From contig MU001503.1 of assembly GCA_010093485.1 (NCBI GenBank), positions 256,224 through 320,223 on the forward strand: a stretch of DNA of 64,000 nucleotides. Reading direction: 5' to 3'. Shown here piece by piece: positions 1 to 10,782 of this stretch. Within the stretch, counting starts at the first letter, position 1. Every line of letters begins with the position of its first letter. Both the position numbers and the translations under genes were made by a program. Source of the stretch: Karstenula rhodostoma CBS 690.94. Its lineage: Eukaryota > Ascomycota > Dothideomycetes > Pleosporales > Didymosphaeriaceae. The notes under the pieces are model-generated. The model did no database searches. It was not told the DNA's origin and worked only from the letters and a program-made list of their open reading frames with translations.

Positions 1-253
1 CTCATAATCAGGCTATAGAGGGGGTTTGGATTTCTGGTTAACTCGATTTGGCTTAAAAACCACCTGTCCGAGCTCTTCTTATGTAAGTAGCAAGCTAGCT
101 CGCTTTTCGAGTTGATGAAGCGCTCCAGAGTTCTGCCATCACTGGCCAATGGCCACGAGGATCAATTGAATGACTCTCCAGCTCTAACATTTTCGAAAGA
201 AAGCCAGCCCCGCACCACCATCCGAACCGCAAACCCCAATTCCGTCGTCCACC

Positions 254-1130
254 ATGGCCGCACGCAACCGGCGTCCCGCGCCCACCAAAGACGAGCTCTA
301 CATGCCGGTCAGGAAAGCCTCGATCGAAAGCAAATCAGGCTTCTCCGTGCTGGACATCCTGCGCGTAGCGGGCGGGATCCTGCTCTTCAGCAGCGGGCTC
401 TCGTACCTCACCAGCAGCGGCACGAGCCTGACATGGGGCTACAACCCATGGTGGACGCGGGCGGGGGAATGGAAAAACATCTTTGTACGCAATGCCCCAA
501 GCGCAGTCTGCTTCCGTTGCAACAACGTCTCGACGAGACTAACACTAACACGCGCAGAACGGGCGGGTCTCGCTCACCGACGAAGAACTCGCAGCCTACG
601 ACGGCACCGACCCCGCCAAGCCCATCTACCTCGCCATCAACGGCACAATCTACGACGTCAGCATCAGCCCCGCGACCTACGGCCCCGGCGGCTCCTACCA
701 CTTCTTCGCGGGCCGCGACGCCGCGCGCGCCTTTCTCACCGGCTGCTTTGACACGGACAGCGTGCCGGATCTGCGCGGCGTCGAGCAGATGTATATGCCG
801 CTTGAGCCGTGGGAGAAGCCGCCGCCGGCCGATGCTTCGGATGACGAGAAGCAGAAGCATGCGGTGCTGGAGAAGCGCGCGAGGGAGAAGCGCGGGGCGA
901 TGGGCAAGGGCGATTTGAAGAACAGGAGCGCACTTGAGCTGAGGAAGGCAAGGCAGAGCGTCAAGGACGGGCTGGAGCATTGGCATCAGCTCTTCAGGGG
1001 GGACAAGGGGAAGGCGTATAGGAAGGTTGGAGAGGTGAAGAGGGACGAGGGGTGGTTGGCGAAGCTGCCAAAGAGGACGCTCTGCGAAAATGCGGAAAAG
1101 GGAAGACCGGTCAGGAAGTATGACGATTAG
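254..1130 (+). CDS. MAPR/cytochrome b5-like heme-binding membrane protein
   Basis: Two exons, 254-484 and 558-1130, with a 73-bp intron (GTACGC...GCAG) give 267 residues. A hydrophobic segment at about residues 33-55 should anchor the protein in a membrane, probably the ER. After it comes a cytochrome b5-like fold at about residues 80-175. The signature YGPGGSYHFFAGRDAARAF (residues 118-136) is typical of the membrane-associated progesterone receptor (MAPR) branch, whose members bind heme through tyrosine and support sterol and P450 metabolism. The tail is charged and probably helical, from about residue 155 to the end. The single-frame reading without the intron loses the heme domain, so the intron is needed. 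The family call is firm; the physiological role is inferred from relatives. Confidence 0.88.
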
Positions 1131-1650
1131 GGTCTGAGGGGATAAGCATCGAAGTCATGCGAAAACGCTACGGGCGTGGCAGAGTGGTACCATATGAACC
1201 GAGTAGATATGTTGCTTAATGCCGTGTGCACATTGACTTGGGATGAAAAACATGTGAAAGGGGTAAAACAGTAGCAATCATCGTAGGGAACGTCAGCAAA
1301 CGTAGAGCTGGTTACCCAACCCTTACTCACGGGTCATGGTCAACATGTCACACTCTCATTCGAGAATCAGTCCGCAAAACCGCATGGTTGGATGTTCACA
1401 TGGAGCGAGATAAAGTGGTTTCAGATCTTTTTTCATTCAATGCATGATCGACTCCGTACCTCAGCGGACACTCAGATCGACGCTGAGCCTGCCGCGTCCT
1501 CTCATTTCATATCCCACGTGAGCATGCCCAAAGCAAGACCTTCCCTTACGAAAAGACGCCGACCGATAGTGGGGTAAGAGGAATGTCGTTGAAAAGTCGA
1601 AATTGAAGACCCGAGTCTGTCATCTAGCCACCATTGTTTGTGCGAGCTGC
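1131..1650. other. intergenic, convergent 3' ends
   Basis: About 520 bases between the 3' ends of the MAPR-like gene and the eS25 gene. I see no coding or RNA feature in it; it should contain both 3' untranslated regions. Confidence 0.5.
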
Positions 1651-2274
1651 TTATGCCTCGCCGGCAACGTCACGGGCTGGGAGCAATTAGCCTTCGTTCC
1701 TCTTTGTAGTGCTAGGAACCGGCCGCGGCCAGGACCTAGGGAATGGACACGTACTGTAGATGCTCAACTTGGAGTGGCCAACAACCTTCCTGATGGTGCC
1801 CTTCTCCTCGAGGTCGTTGAGGGCCTGTCGGGCGAGCGAGCCGTTGATCTTGAGACGGTCGACGAGGGTGGCAACGGTGATGAGGCGGTAGGACTGGACA
1901 TCCTTGTTAAGCTTGTCGGAGGTCTGCTTGTCGAGGACGACGGCGTGCTGGGCCTTGTCCTTGACTGTTGCACTCGTCAGTGGCGATTCTCATCATGCAA
2001 CGTCTCGTGTGCAGGCAGGTTCGCGAGGCGCTGCGGAGTCGGGGTGAAAGATCGCGATAGTCGTCCAAAAAGCAGGTGATATCGCCGGGAGCTTGAGCGA
2101 TGCGCGGGAGGATGTCGTCGGTGTATGTGCGAATTGAGGGGACGGTGTTCACGTACCCTTTCCCTTTGACCACTTCTTCTTTTGCTTCTTGCCTCCGGTC
2201 GGTGCGGGTGCCTGAAGGAGGTCAGATTCGCTGTTCTACGGTTTCCTACGAAAGATGCCGCCGCGACGTACCAT
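1651..2274 (-). CDS. RPS25: 40S ribosomal protein eS25
   Basis: Four exons on the minus strand: 2272-2274 (the ATG alone), 2157-2211, 1755-1964 and 1651-1676. Phases are consistent and give 97 residues, the normal length for this family. The N-terminus is lysine-rich (KKQKKKWSKGK), followed by the winged-helix core containing SYRLITVATLVDRLKINGSL and a C-terminus ending in IYTRDVAGEA. The protein is part of the small ribosomal subunit head. The introns are 60, 192 and 78 bp; the first interrupts the message immediately after the start codon, an arrangement often seen in fungal ribosomal protein genes. No unspliced frame carries the full protein, so short-ORF callers would miss this gene. Confidence 0.93.
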
Positions 2275-3927
2275 GTTGTCTGATGTGGTGGATGTGTAGA
2301 AACAGAGTCCTGCGGTCAGTCTGTGAAGTCAAAATGGTGTGCGGGTGGAGCGAGCTCGCTTACGGCACCGCGCCAAGGTGACCCACTATTGGTGTGAGCG
2401 CGTCACCTGACTGGTCCGGAGCAATCTGAACTTCAGCAATGAACACCTGGGCATTGTGATTCTCATGGGCTGCTCATGTCCGTTGCTTTGTGAGTCCACG
2501 TGACCTGCTGTCGCTCTCGCACGTCAACGCTACTGAACTCTATCGATCAGATAATCTCACGTCGAACAGAAGCGTAGATAACTCAATTGGCAAAGGTGCC
2601 GTGCCAGTCATGGTATTCATCTGTGTGCAGTAGTACTGGCCGGCGATCGCAGCAATGGTGAAGCCACATCACATCAACCTCTTCGGCAGGATCATCCCGT
2701 TCCTAAATCACATCTCAGCCCATACCTCTTCCATACTCGCTCACAGTTCTCTTCAATGGTTTTTAGTTCACGCCTAGTGCCCCGCCTGATTGCTGCCACA
2801 GCGTTCACAGGCCAAACGGGCAGGCGAGGGGCCCGTCCACCACCTACAAGCGTGATATCCCGGATGATATTCAGCATTTTACTGCCATGCATTAGCGGGG
2901 ATCTTTCCAAGGCCGCAACTGCGGTTGCAGAGACTGCGGTTGAAAGATCCCAGCATGTATCGCGATAGCCGATAGAGACTGCCATGCTGTGCAAGAGTGG
3001 ATCTCGATGATGGAGTATTGGCCGTGAGAGGTGTAGTATGGCTCTCGCGCTGTGGTTGGCCAGCCGCACCACACGTCTTCATCGATCGCAAGCGCGCGAT
3101 AAGGCTAAGGTAGCACTCACCGCATGCTGACCTGAAATCTGAGGCAAGGCGCGGCAGTCTCCATGCAATCCGCTCGCCTCGCCGTTAATACAATAAGCTG
3201 CGCGTCACATGCGCATGTCGACTCCGTCCAGGGTTGGGCGGAGAACGGCAAGCACGGGTATTGGCCTCAAGGCAAGTCACGCAATGGTGCATGTAGGGAT
3301 GTAGGCATGTAGGAGCGAGGAAGCAGCCAGTCAACCATCCTTTTCCAATTACACTCAACTAAGTAGTGCCCGTATCAAAACAAGACTGCTCTAGGTACGC
3401 GCCTGCGCCCTGCGACCCGTTCAAATTTCAGTTGCGCTTTCTCTCTCGGCTAGAAATAAGTAATGATAAAGGAGACAGAGAAGGGAATAAAGCACGCCAC
3501 GCCACGCCACGCCAATAGAGGAAAGAGAGATGATGGGAGAGACAGGAGGAATCCTCGACAGAGTTGCTAAAGGAACAGCAGAGACAAAAGAAAAGGAGAT
3601 GACAGCTCCGCGGCAGAGAAAAGTAAAGCGCGTTCGCTCAGCTAGAAGAAACTAAGAAATCGTCCTCCTTCGCTTGGTACTTTTAGTTTTCCATGCTGTC
3701 GAATGCATCCTTCTACGCGTGCAGCGACATCTGCCAAACACGGCGCAGCCTTCTCTATCTGAGTGCATATGCTCGCTAAGACAGAAGAGAGACAAGGTCG
3801 TTGTTAACCAGAAAATAGAACTGAGCTAACAAAACGGTCGACTCGTAAATGCTGTTTTGCTTCAATTCCTAAGTGCTAAGTTGGAAACGTTTCGCCAAGA
3901 CGCCAGGTCCAAATGGATGCATAATCG
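2275..3927. other. intergenic region upstream of eS25 and downstream of the Bni4-like gene
   Basis: About 1.65 kb without a convincing gene. The part next to 2274 should be the eS25 promoter. A short CCACG-type pentamer repeat lies near 3495-3515, in a purine-rich stretch of about 3460-3620. The small open frames at 2692-3091 look random. Confidence 0.5.
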
Positions 3928-6246
3928 TTAGAAGAAATGGGTGTGGGGTTTGGAGAGCTCGTGAACTTCCATCTCCTATTGCGGTGTTAGCAGGCGTATT
4001 TGATGTGGGTAAACAAACTGCATACCATCTTGAAGGAGTTCAGCTCCTCCTTGATCTGTTGCGCAAGCATGGGAGTGAGCCTATTGCAAGTGGCGATCTC
4101 TCCACGGCGGTCGTAGTCAGAAGCGGACCATGCATCGTAGAACTGGAGGCGAGGGCTGAACGAGATATTACCGCGCGACCCGTTGGGCGTGCTGGGCAGG
4201 CTCCTTGTGCTGGGATTGGCCAGACGTGGCGGGCGAGTGAAATAGTCGTTCCTCTCGTTTACGGGGGTACTGGGAGCGCTCGATTTGGGGGACTCGTTGC
4301 GGGTGTCCGCGGGTCGAACGACCGGTGATGAAGTCTCGGAATTTGTGTCCGTCCCTGGAATATATTAGTACAGGTCTAAGGCTGGATTGGGTCTGCAAAT
4401 ACTCACGCTTCAGAATTCCCTTCTTCATCGAAGAGAGCACCTCGGCACGCTCGCGATCTCCGCCGACAATGCTCTTACGAGATAGAGAATCACTCGACGG
4501 CGCAACCAAGCTGCTGGTGTCGGTGCTGCGACCAGCATCGATAGAGTTGCGCTCCAATCGGGGATATCCCGTCCCGCCACCAATCTCGTGCGGGTTCGCG
4601 TTCACATTGACCTTTTGGCGCTCAGCTTCAACAGTGACACGCGAAATCTGTGGCTGCATCAAAGGGCCATCGGCTGCGGGAACTCCAATGACAGATTTGG
4701 GTCTGAAGAGACCCTTGATCGACCGGCTGCCCTTCTTCATGCCGTGGCCCATCTTCCTTAACATGATAGACGCTGACGAAGCCGTGGAGGATATTGAAAT
4801 GTTATCGGTCGAGCTTGTGAATCCGCCCTGGCCATTGTAGATGCCTGCGCCAATACCAGCTGCCTCTTGCTTTGCCACAATGGCAGCTTGTTCTGCATCC
4901 TCTTCAGTCTGGTATCGATCTTTTTGCAGCTTCGCCCGTCCGGCGTTCAGGGTGTTCTCGGCGGACGCCCGACGAAGTTCAGCAGCGCTGCCGAACGAAA
5001 AGGCTCGGCGTAAGCGAGACTTCATTCCCTTGGTGTCTTTGTCGTTCAAAGCTGTGAGTTGCTTAACTGCTAGGCTTGCAGACGGCATCTGAGGGGTGGG
5101 GTTCGTGGGCTCGGAAGGAGAAATGGGCTGGGACAATGGGGAGGGCGCAATGCGTCGGTTCGGCTCTGGCGTTTTGGCAGCAGGGGCGGTGGTTGTGGCT
5201 GGAGAGGCGCGCGTCGGAGTAGACTCGTGGCGTGACTGCGATAGGTTAGAAGGGCGGAAGCCATAGAGGGAAATACATACGGATGGCCTGTTAGAGGCAT
5301 GGGAAGACGTCGTGCTACCCGAACTACCCTGCCTCTCGTGGCTCTGACTCGAGCCCGGTCGACGATTTGAGCTGGACGCAGGTCGTGCGTCCATAGCCGG
5401 CCGCGCGACGGTTGTGGCAGCCGTGACAGCAGAAAGAGGTGCCGCAGTGGCTGCCATGGCCTCGATGCTGCTCAGACTGCGTCTCCTATAACGCTTGGCC
5501 TGCTCGCTGGTGGCTGCCCTTTGCATCTGCATGTCATCAACACTGCTGGCGCGGTTGTGGCCCGGTCTTGCTGGTGGGAGAAGGTCGGTGGTGTCTAATT
5601 GCAGGGCCTGGTTGGGTCGTGTGTTTGATGGCGGGACAGTCGCAGTGACGGAGGGCGACTGTTGGGTGGGTGTGGTGACCGTGGCACTGGCAGAAGAATC
5701 TGTTCTGCTCGCAGTCCGTCGGTACCGACCGGGTGATGGTTTAACTGAAGCATCGGGCATGGACAAGGAGAGATCCGGCACGGACGTGGAAAGATTGATG
5801 GAGGCGGGAAGGTGTTCAGCGACTGATTTCCTGAAATCACCATCCTCCCGGGCAGTAAACGACGGAGCAACAAGCGAGCGGCTCGAAGAGCCCGAAGTGG
5901 ATACCGTCGAGTCGGAAGATGAGGATGCGTGTGTGGGATGGCCCAGGCGGGCAGGATTCGCAGCCTGTGTTTGCTGTGGCAGAGGCTGCTGTTGCTGTGC
6001 CGACGTCGACCGCGTCTCTTGTCGTAGCTGAGGCGTGCTCGAGAAGGCATATGGTGCTATCGGAGCAGAGGTGCCCCGGTATCCTGCCCCCGCGGCCTGA
6101 GCGTACGATTGGGTTCGTGGCATCTGTGACGATCGTTGCTGTGGATGGTGGGGCTGTGCCGAAGGTGTCTGGAAGGCATCGGAGGACGAGTGCAGCATCG
6201 TAATCGGAGTGGAGGTCTGAACGATGGGCGCGAGTACCGTAGCCAT
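3928..6246 (-). CDS. BNI4: Bni4-like septum/chitin-synthase scaffold protein
   Basis: Three exons, 4407-6246, 4026-4354 and 3928-3975, with introns of 52 and 50 bp, give 738 residues. Most of the protein is disordered and rich in Ser, Pro and Gln. The conserved parts are the N-terminal SAPIAPYAFSSTPQL-type block and the last 65 or so residues: FSPRLQFYDAWSASDYDRRG, then ATCNRLTPMLAQQIKEELNS, ending in THFF. That C-terminal block is the hallmark of fungal Bni4-like proteins. Yeast Bni4 brings PP1 phosphatase (Glc7) and chitin synthase III to the bud neck; a septal role here is by analogy. An in-frame ATG further upstream would add about 107 residues of poor quality, so I chose 6246, which starts MATVLAPIVQTS. 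Without splicing the diagnostic C-terminus is lost. Confidence 0.85.
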
Positions 6247-9200
6247 CGGGTGCTCTCGCAGGATAACTCTGGGTAGCTCGTTGGTGGGCGACGGGTTAAG
6301 CGACGACCGTGCGACGAGGCAGCCTGCGCAGCAGCGTGTTAGCAAAGAGCCATGGGTGGGAGAAGGTAGCGGCGTAATGAGCAGAAGGTCAGAAGATTGC
6401 GGTTGAAGCAATTGTGGGCCGGGCTCAGGAGCAGAAGCCGCAAGGGCACGGGGGACGACATACCCCTTTCGCTGGACGGAAATGACGGCGCCGAAGCAGT
6501 TGCAGGACGAAGGCCTGGAGTGAAGGAAAATGCGGGCGAGTATTAAAACGGGTGTAAAATGCAACAAGGTCGGCGGAAGCGCTGGAGAGGCTGTCGTGGA
6601 TCGACGGAGCTGGCAGCGTGTACCAAGCCTCCCGAGCAGGACAAGTTAAGCCTGCATTGGACGAGGAGCGGGCGTCGGGGTCACCTGGGAGCGCTGGATG
6701 GGCGGGCGTCGGCTCACAGTGGCTCACAGTGGCACGCACACAAGGGAAAGAATAGAGGGAGGGAGGGCGTCGCTGGAGGCAAATCGTGGGTTTGGTCTGA
6801 GACCACAGAACGCTCAAGTAGGGGGCAGCGCTGTGAGGCCCAAGAGGGTTAGGGCACGAAAGCGCGGACCAGGCGCAGGCTCGATGGCGGCGGGCAGGGG
6901 ACGACGGACACACTCGCACAGATGAAGCAGGACGACGCACGCGCTGCGGGCTGCGGGCTGGTGGTGCTGGTGCTGGTGGTGGTGCTGGCTGCTGGCTGCT
7001 GGCTGCTGGCTGCTGGCTGCTGGCTGCTGGCTGCTGGAGGGCAACAGTTGCTGTGGCACTCGTCCGCCGCCCGTGGTAGATTGCATTGCACTGCGGATTG
7101 CTGGCTCCCCCCCGGCCTCGAGCAGCTGTATTGTGCCTGCCCTCTGATGATGATGGCGCTATCGCCCGGGGCATGGTGCGCCATCCACGACGCTGCAGCA
7201 GTGCAGTGCAGCGACGTCCCGACTGCAGCATGGCGTATGGTGTAGCTGTCGCTGGAGGAAGCGAGTGCTCCCTCCCGCAGCCGCAGTCTGGCGCGCCTCG
7301 CTGCGGCCAGCACCAGCGTTTTGTGGACGGATGTCGAGGGCGCGCGATGCAGGCTGTTCGCGCTCGCCGTCACCGCCTGGCAGCCCGCGCGCTGGCACCA
7401 GGGCCCATTCCGAGGTGAAGTCGCAGCGCCCCGTCGGAGCAACGAGAGATTCCGAGCGGCGAGCAGCTGCATGCGTCCCGCATTCCAGCGTCGCAAACAA
7501 ACCATCCGCCTCCAGGAACACCCACACATGAAACTTGGGCCAGGGCTGCGGGATACGCGAGCGGCCGCTCAGCATTTCTTCACGCTGGCCATGACGCACA
7601 TGCAATCTAGCGCGCTGGCGTCGAGGCAGAAGACGCAGGCTGGAGGTATTATTGGATGCTCGGCGCGGGTCGCGGCTGGACGCTCAGGTGGGTCGCATAC
7701 ACACACACAGAGTCCTGCGGCTGAGCGGTTTGCAGCACACCGTCTCTCTGCTACCTATCGATACCCCGCCACGGTCCGAGAGCGGCACAGAACCAGAGCC
7801 ACCTTAGCGTCTCCATGTTCGCCCCTTCGGCTCCGCTGGCGACATGATGGCCACTGTGCAGCCCGCCACGCGAACCACGACATCCGCAAGCCTGCGCCTG
7901 GTGGCGGCGACAATGCTGCGAGGCCGCCAAGGCGTGGGGAAATGAAGTGCCGACGAGAGATGACATGCGACACTGGAAAGCGATATTGCCGTTGTTTGAG
8001 GCCTTTGCGACTACCAGCCGGCGACGCGACCCACGCACGCGCTACCGTGTACGCCGTGGTGGGCCCGAGGCTCCGCCAGAGCTTGCGACACCTCCAGTCG
8101 TAATAATAGCAGGGCGAGCTGCCGACGGCAATGTCTGGAGAGCAAACGTCGGCGTCGCACCAGAAACCCCCAAGCGCCCTCCGTTGCTCCGCTCCTCTGC
8201 AGCGGGTCCTACGCGTAGCTGGATGCAAGTCTCTCGACAGCGCGCCTCGTTATTCGCCTTGCTATTCCACAAAGCCCGTCCAATAACCCGCCCGTGGAGG
8301 GACAGCGAACATCACGCCGCGCGGGGCAACCATCCGACATCGCCTTCCCAGAACGTCCATTTGCACCACCATGCTCAACTGCGGTCCCGCCTCGCTGCTG
8401 GCCCACCATCCATCCTTCTTGAGCCCATGATTATCGCTGCCTGGCCCTGAGCCGTCCGCGCCGCTACATCGCCCAAGCGCCACCGAGGCCCGCCGTCCAA
8501 CGCCGCTCTCCAAGCACCAACGTCGTGGAGCAAAGCCCGCAGATCCATCACGCCGGTTCCCACCCGCATGCCCTGCAACCTCATCACGACTTGAGCCTCG
8601 TTGCTGCACACAGGACAGTACCTACTGCCTAGTGCGCCTGCCGTGAGCTTGTTGGCATTGCCAGTGGAAGCCGGTATTGCGACCTGAGACAGCACATCTC
8701 AGCTCGTTTTTTTTTCTCATGTCGCTCTCGTTATTGCAACCATCACTAGCCTGTGCAGCTCGCCAGGATGCCCTGGTGTCGAGAAGCGCGCCATCGCGGA
8801 CAGATCTCGTCATCTACCACTCAGGGTCGCGCCGTTCTCTCTGCACACGGCCCTCGGCACTACACAAATCTACCTGACTGTCGGAAAGGCTTCCACGTAC
8901 CCAACGCTTACGGCGGGACCTCCACTCGTACATGCTTCCTCGTAACTGGTCCGTTTCTCGCGACCCCGTTGAGACGACGCGTCCATGATCGAACCTCCAT
9001 ATCCATCTGTGGCCATGCATGGACGAAATACTCGCCATTCGATCTTGTTCATGATCATCTTACGAGCCTCTCATGCCTATCGGTGTTTGAACACGGCGCG
9101 AGACACTTTGCTCTCAATGCTGTCAGCACGTTTGCTTCCGGATCGGATCGTTTCTGTAACTGCATGCTCTAGCTCCGTCACCCACTCTCAACAAGAATTT

Positions 9201-10782
9201 ACCACCACTCTCTGGAAGCTCCGTGCCACCGAAAGACTGGTTCAGGAGCCTGGGCGACTTTGAAAACTTCAAGACGGTGCCGTGATTGATGGATGAGAGC
9301 TGAGCTTTGTTTCAGATCTCTCACCGCGCCACGTAATACAGATCTTGCAGCCACAGCACACCCCTTCGTTGCTAGAACGAACCGCTGTTCGCCTTGGCGT
9401 GTCGGCGGATCCAATCGGTGACATGTTCTGCTCCTTGTCTCGTGGCTGGCTCTCCGAGATGCACCATGCCTGCCGGTGCAAATGCAGCAGCTCACGGCAT
9501 CGTGTGACTACGACCTGCTTCGCTTGAGGCGAAGCCACACCTCCGAAACTCAGCTTTTCAACAGTCAAGCTACTGCACGAAAACTCGTGATGCCTGGTTA
9601 CCAGGCCACAGACTATCCCATTAGCAACGGGAACTCTACGGAGAAGACCATTTATGATTGGCCGATTCGAGGAAATGCCTACGTTTCGTGCTTGCCTAGT
9701 CTTCGGTCCTCATCAGGATTTTGAGCAGACTCATCGGAGTCTCCAGCCACAAGTTCTCAGCCGTCAAACCACTTCTCGAACAGCAAGGATGCTGAAGTTT
9801 TCCCCATGCTCGGCGCATGGCGACGGCCTCGGATTTCCAACTGAGGTTAGCTGGGTTTGCCTCAACAGAGCACTAACTGAACGCTACACTACTAACCAAG
9901 TCATTTCTTTGTTCCAGCTGCTGGTCCTGTTCTGGGCATCTGGCCAGATCACCTCCAGAAGCGAAGCTCACGTCTCTCGTGCCCAAAAGCTTTCCAAGCT
10001 AGTTGGAAGACATTCTCCCTTCGCCGTGATGGTGGAAGAGCATGTATACGGTCTCACTTGCATCGGAGATCATCATTGGTCACATCAGTTAAGACATACC
10101 CACAAGGTCCCACATAAAAGCTCCCTTGGACGCAACGGCCTGGAAATGACAGCCGTTTCTCCTCATGAGAATGCCATTTCCCCGGATCGTCGATTCTGCA
10201 GATCTGACGTCACCTGCTCGCGTGCGTTTCATCGTCCACTCCTCAAATAAATGTGCGATGCTGTTTCGTGGATCTACTTATCGAGTGGTACCGCCTTGCT
10301 GATCATAATAAGGATTGCGCGTCAGCAGCGCTTCAAAGTGCGAAGCAATCGCACACACGTCATGCGCATGGTGATGGCCTCGCATGATCATGACCTCGCA
10401 TAGTGTCGTGTAGTAGCCTTGCGCGATGGCACCGCGCTCTCGGCCCCTCATTTCCATTTGCACTTGATGTTAGTCAGCAGCCCTTGGACGACGTGCGTTT
10501 GTTCTGAGTGTTTCGTTTGGAACAAGATAGTATATGGCTGATACAGTGCCATTTAATCCAACACATTTTTCTACGTTGACAATTCGGTCTATAGTATCTG
10601 CTCTGATCACGTCACTATAGCATGTTTGTGCAACAGGATCACAATCACCTCACTTCTCAACAATTGGCAGTGCAATAGTCAGTTCAGATCAATATTTCGA
10701 TTTTAGCTGTACCATATGTAGAAGCCATTCACCTTGCACTATTTTCGATCATGTAGAGCACGCTCATCCTAACAGCGCAGAT
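6247..10782. other. 4.5-kb region without a recognised protein gene
   Basis: This stretch lies between the Bni4-like start and the stop of the 580-residue gene. It has several open frames on both strands, but none has recognisable domains. From about 6.5 to 8.7 kb it is GC-rich and low complexity, probably leader or promoter of the Bni4-like gene. At 9846-9917 there is an intron-like segment (GTTAGC donor, two CTAAC-type branch sites, TTTGTTCCAG acceptor), so a spliced untranslated or non-coding plus-strand transcript is possible. Confidence 0.4.
6984..7037. repeat. GCTGCTG heptamer tandem repeat
   Basis: About eight near-perfect copies of the 7-base unit GCTGCTG, continuing a looser GGTGCTG tract on the left. 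It lies upstream of the Bni4-like gene. A 7-base period is not compatible with a codon repeat, so it is probably a non-coding minisatellite. Confidence 0.85.

Noticed and set aside
6247..6567. Upstream extension of the Bni4-like protein to an ATG at 6567
   Set aside because: The added residues are Cys/Leu-rich and unlike the family, whose members begin close to the MATVLAPIV-type start at 6246.
6814..7529. Minus-strand frames with repeated SSQQPAA and TTTSTSTT
   Set aside because: They arise from the heptamer and trinucleotide repeat at about 6960-7037; no domain is present, and both strands are open because of base composition.
9654..10250. 198-codon plus-strand frame as a protein gene
   Set aside because: No recognisable motif, and it contains an intron-like segment at 9846-9917, so I listed the region as possibly a non-coding transcript.
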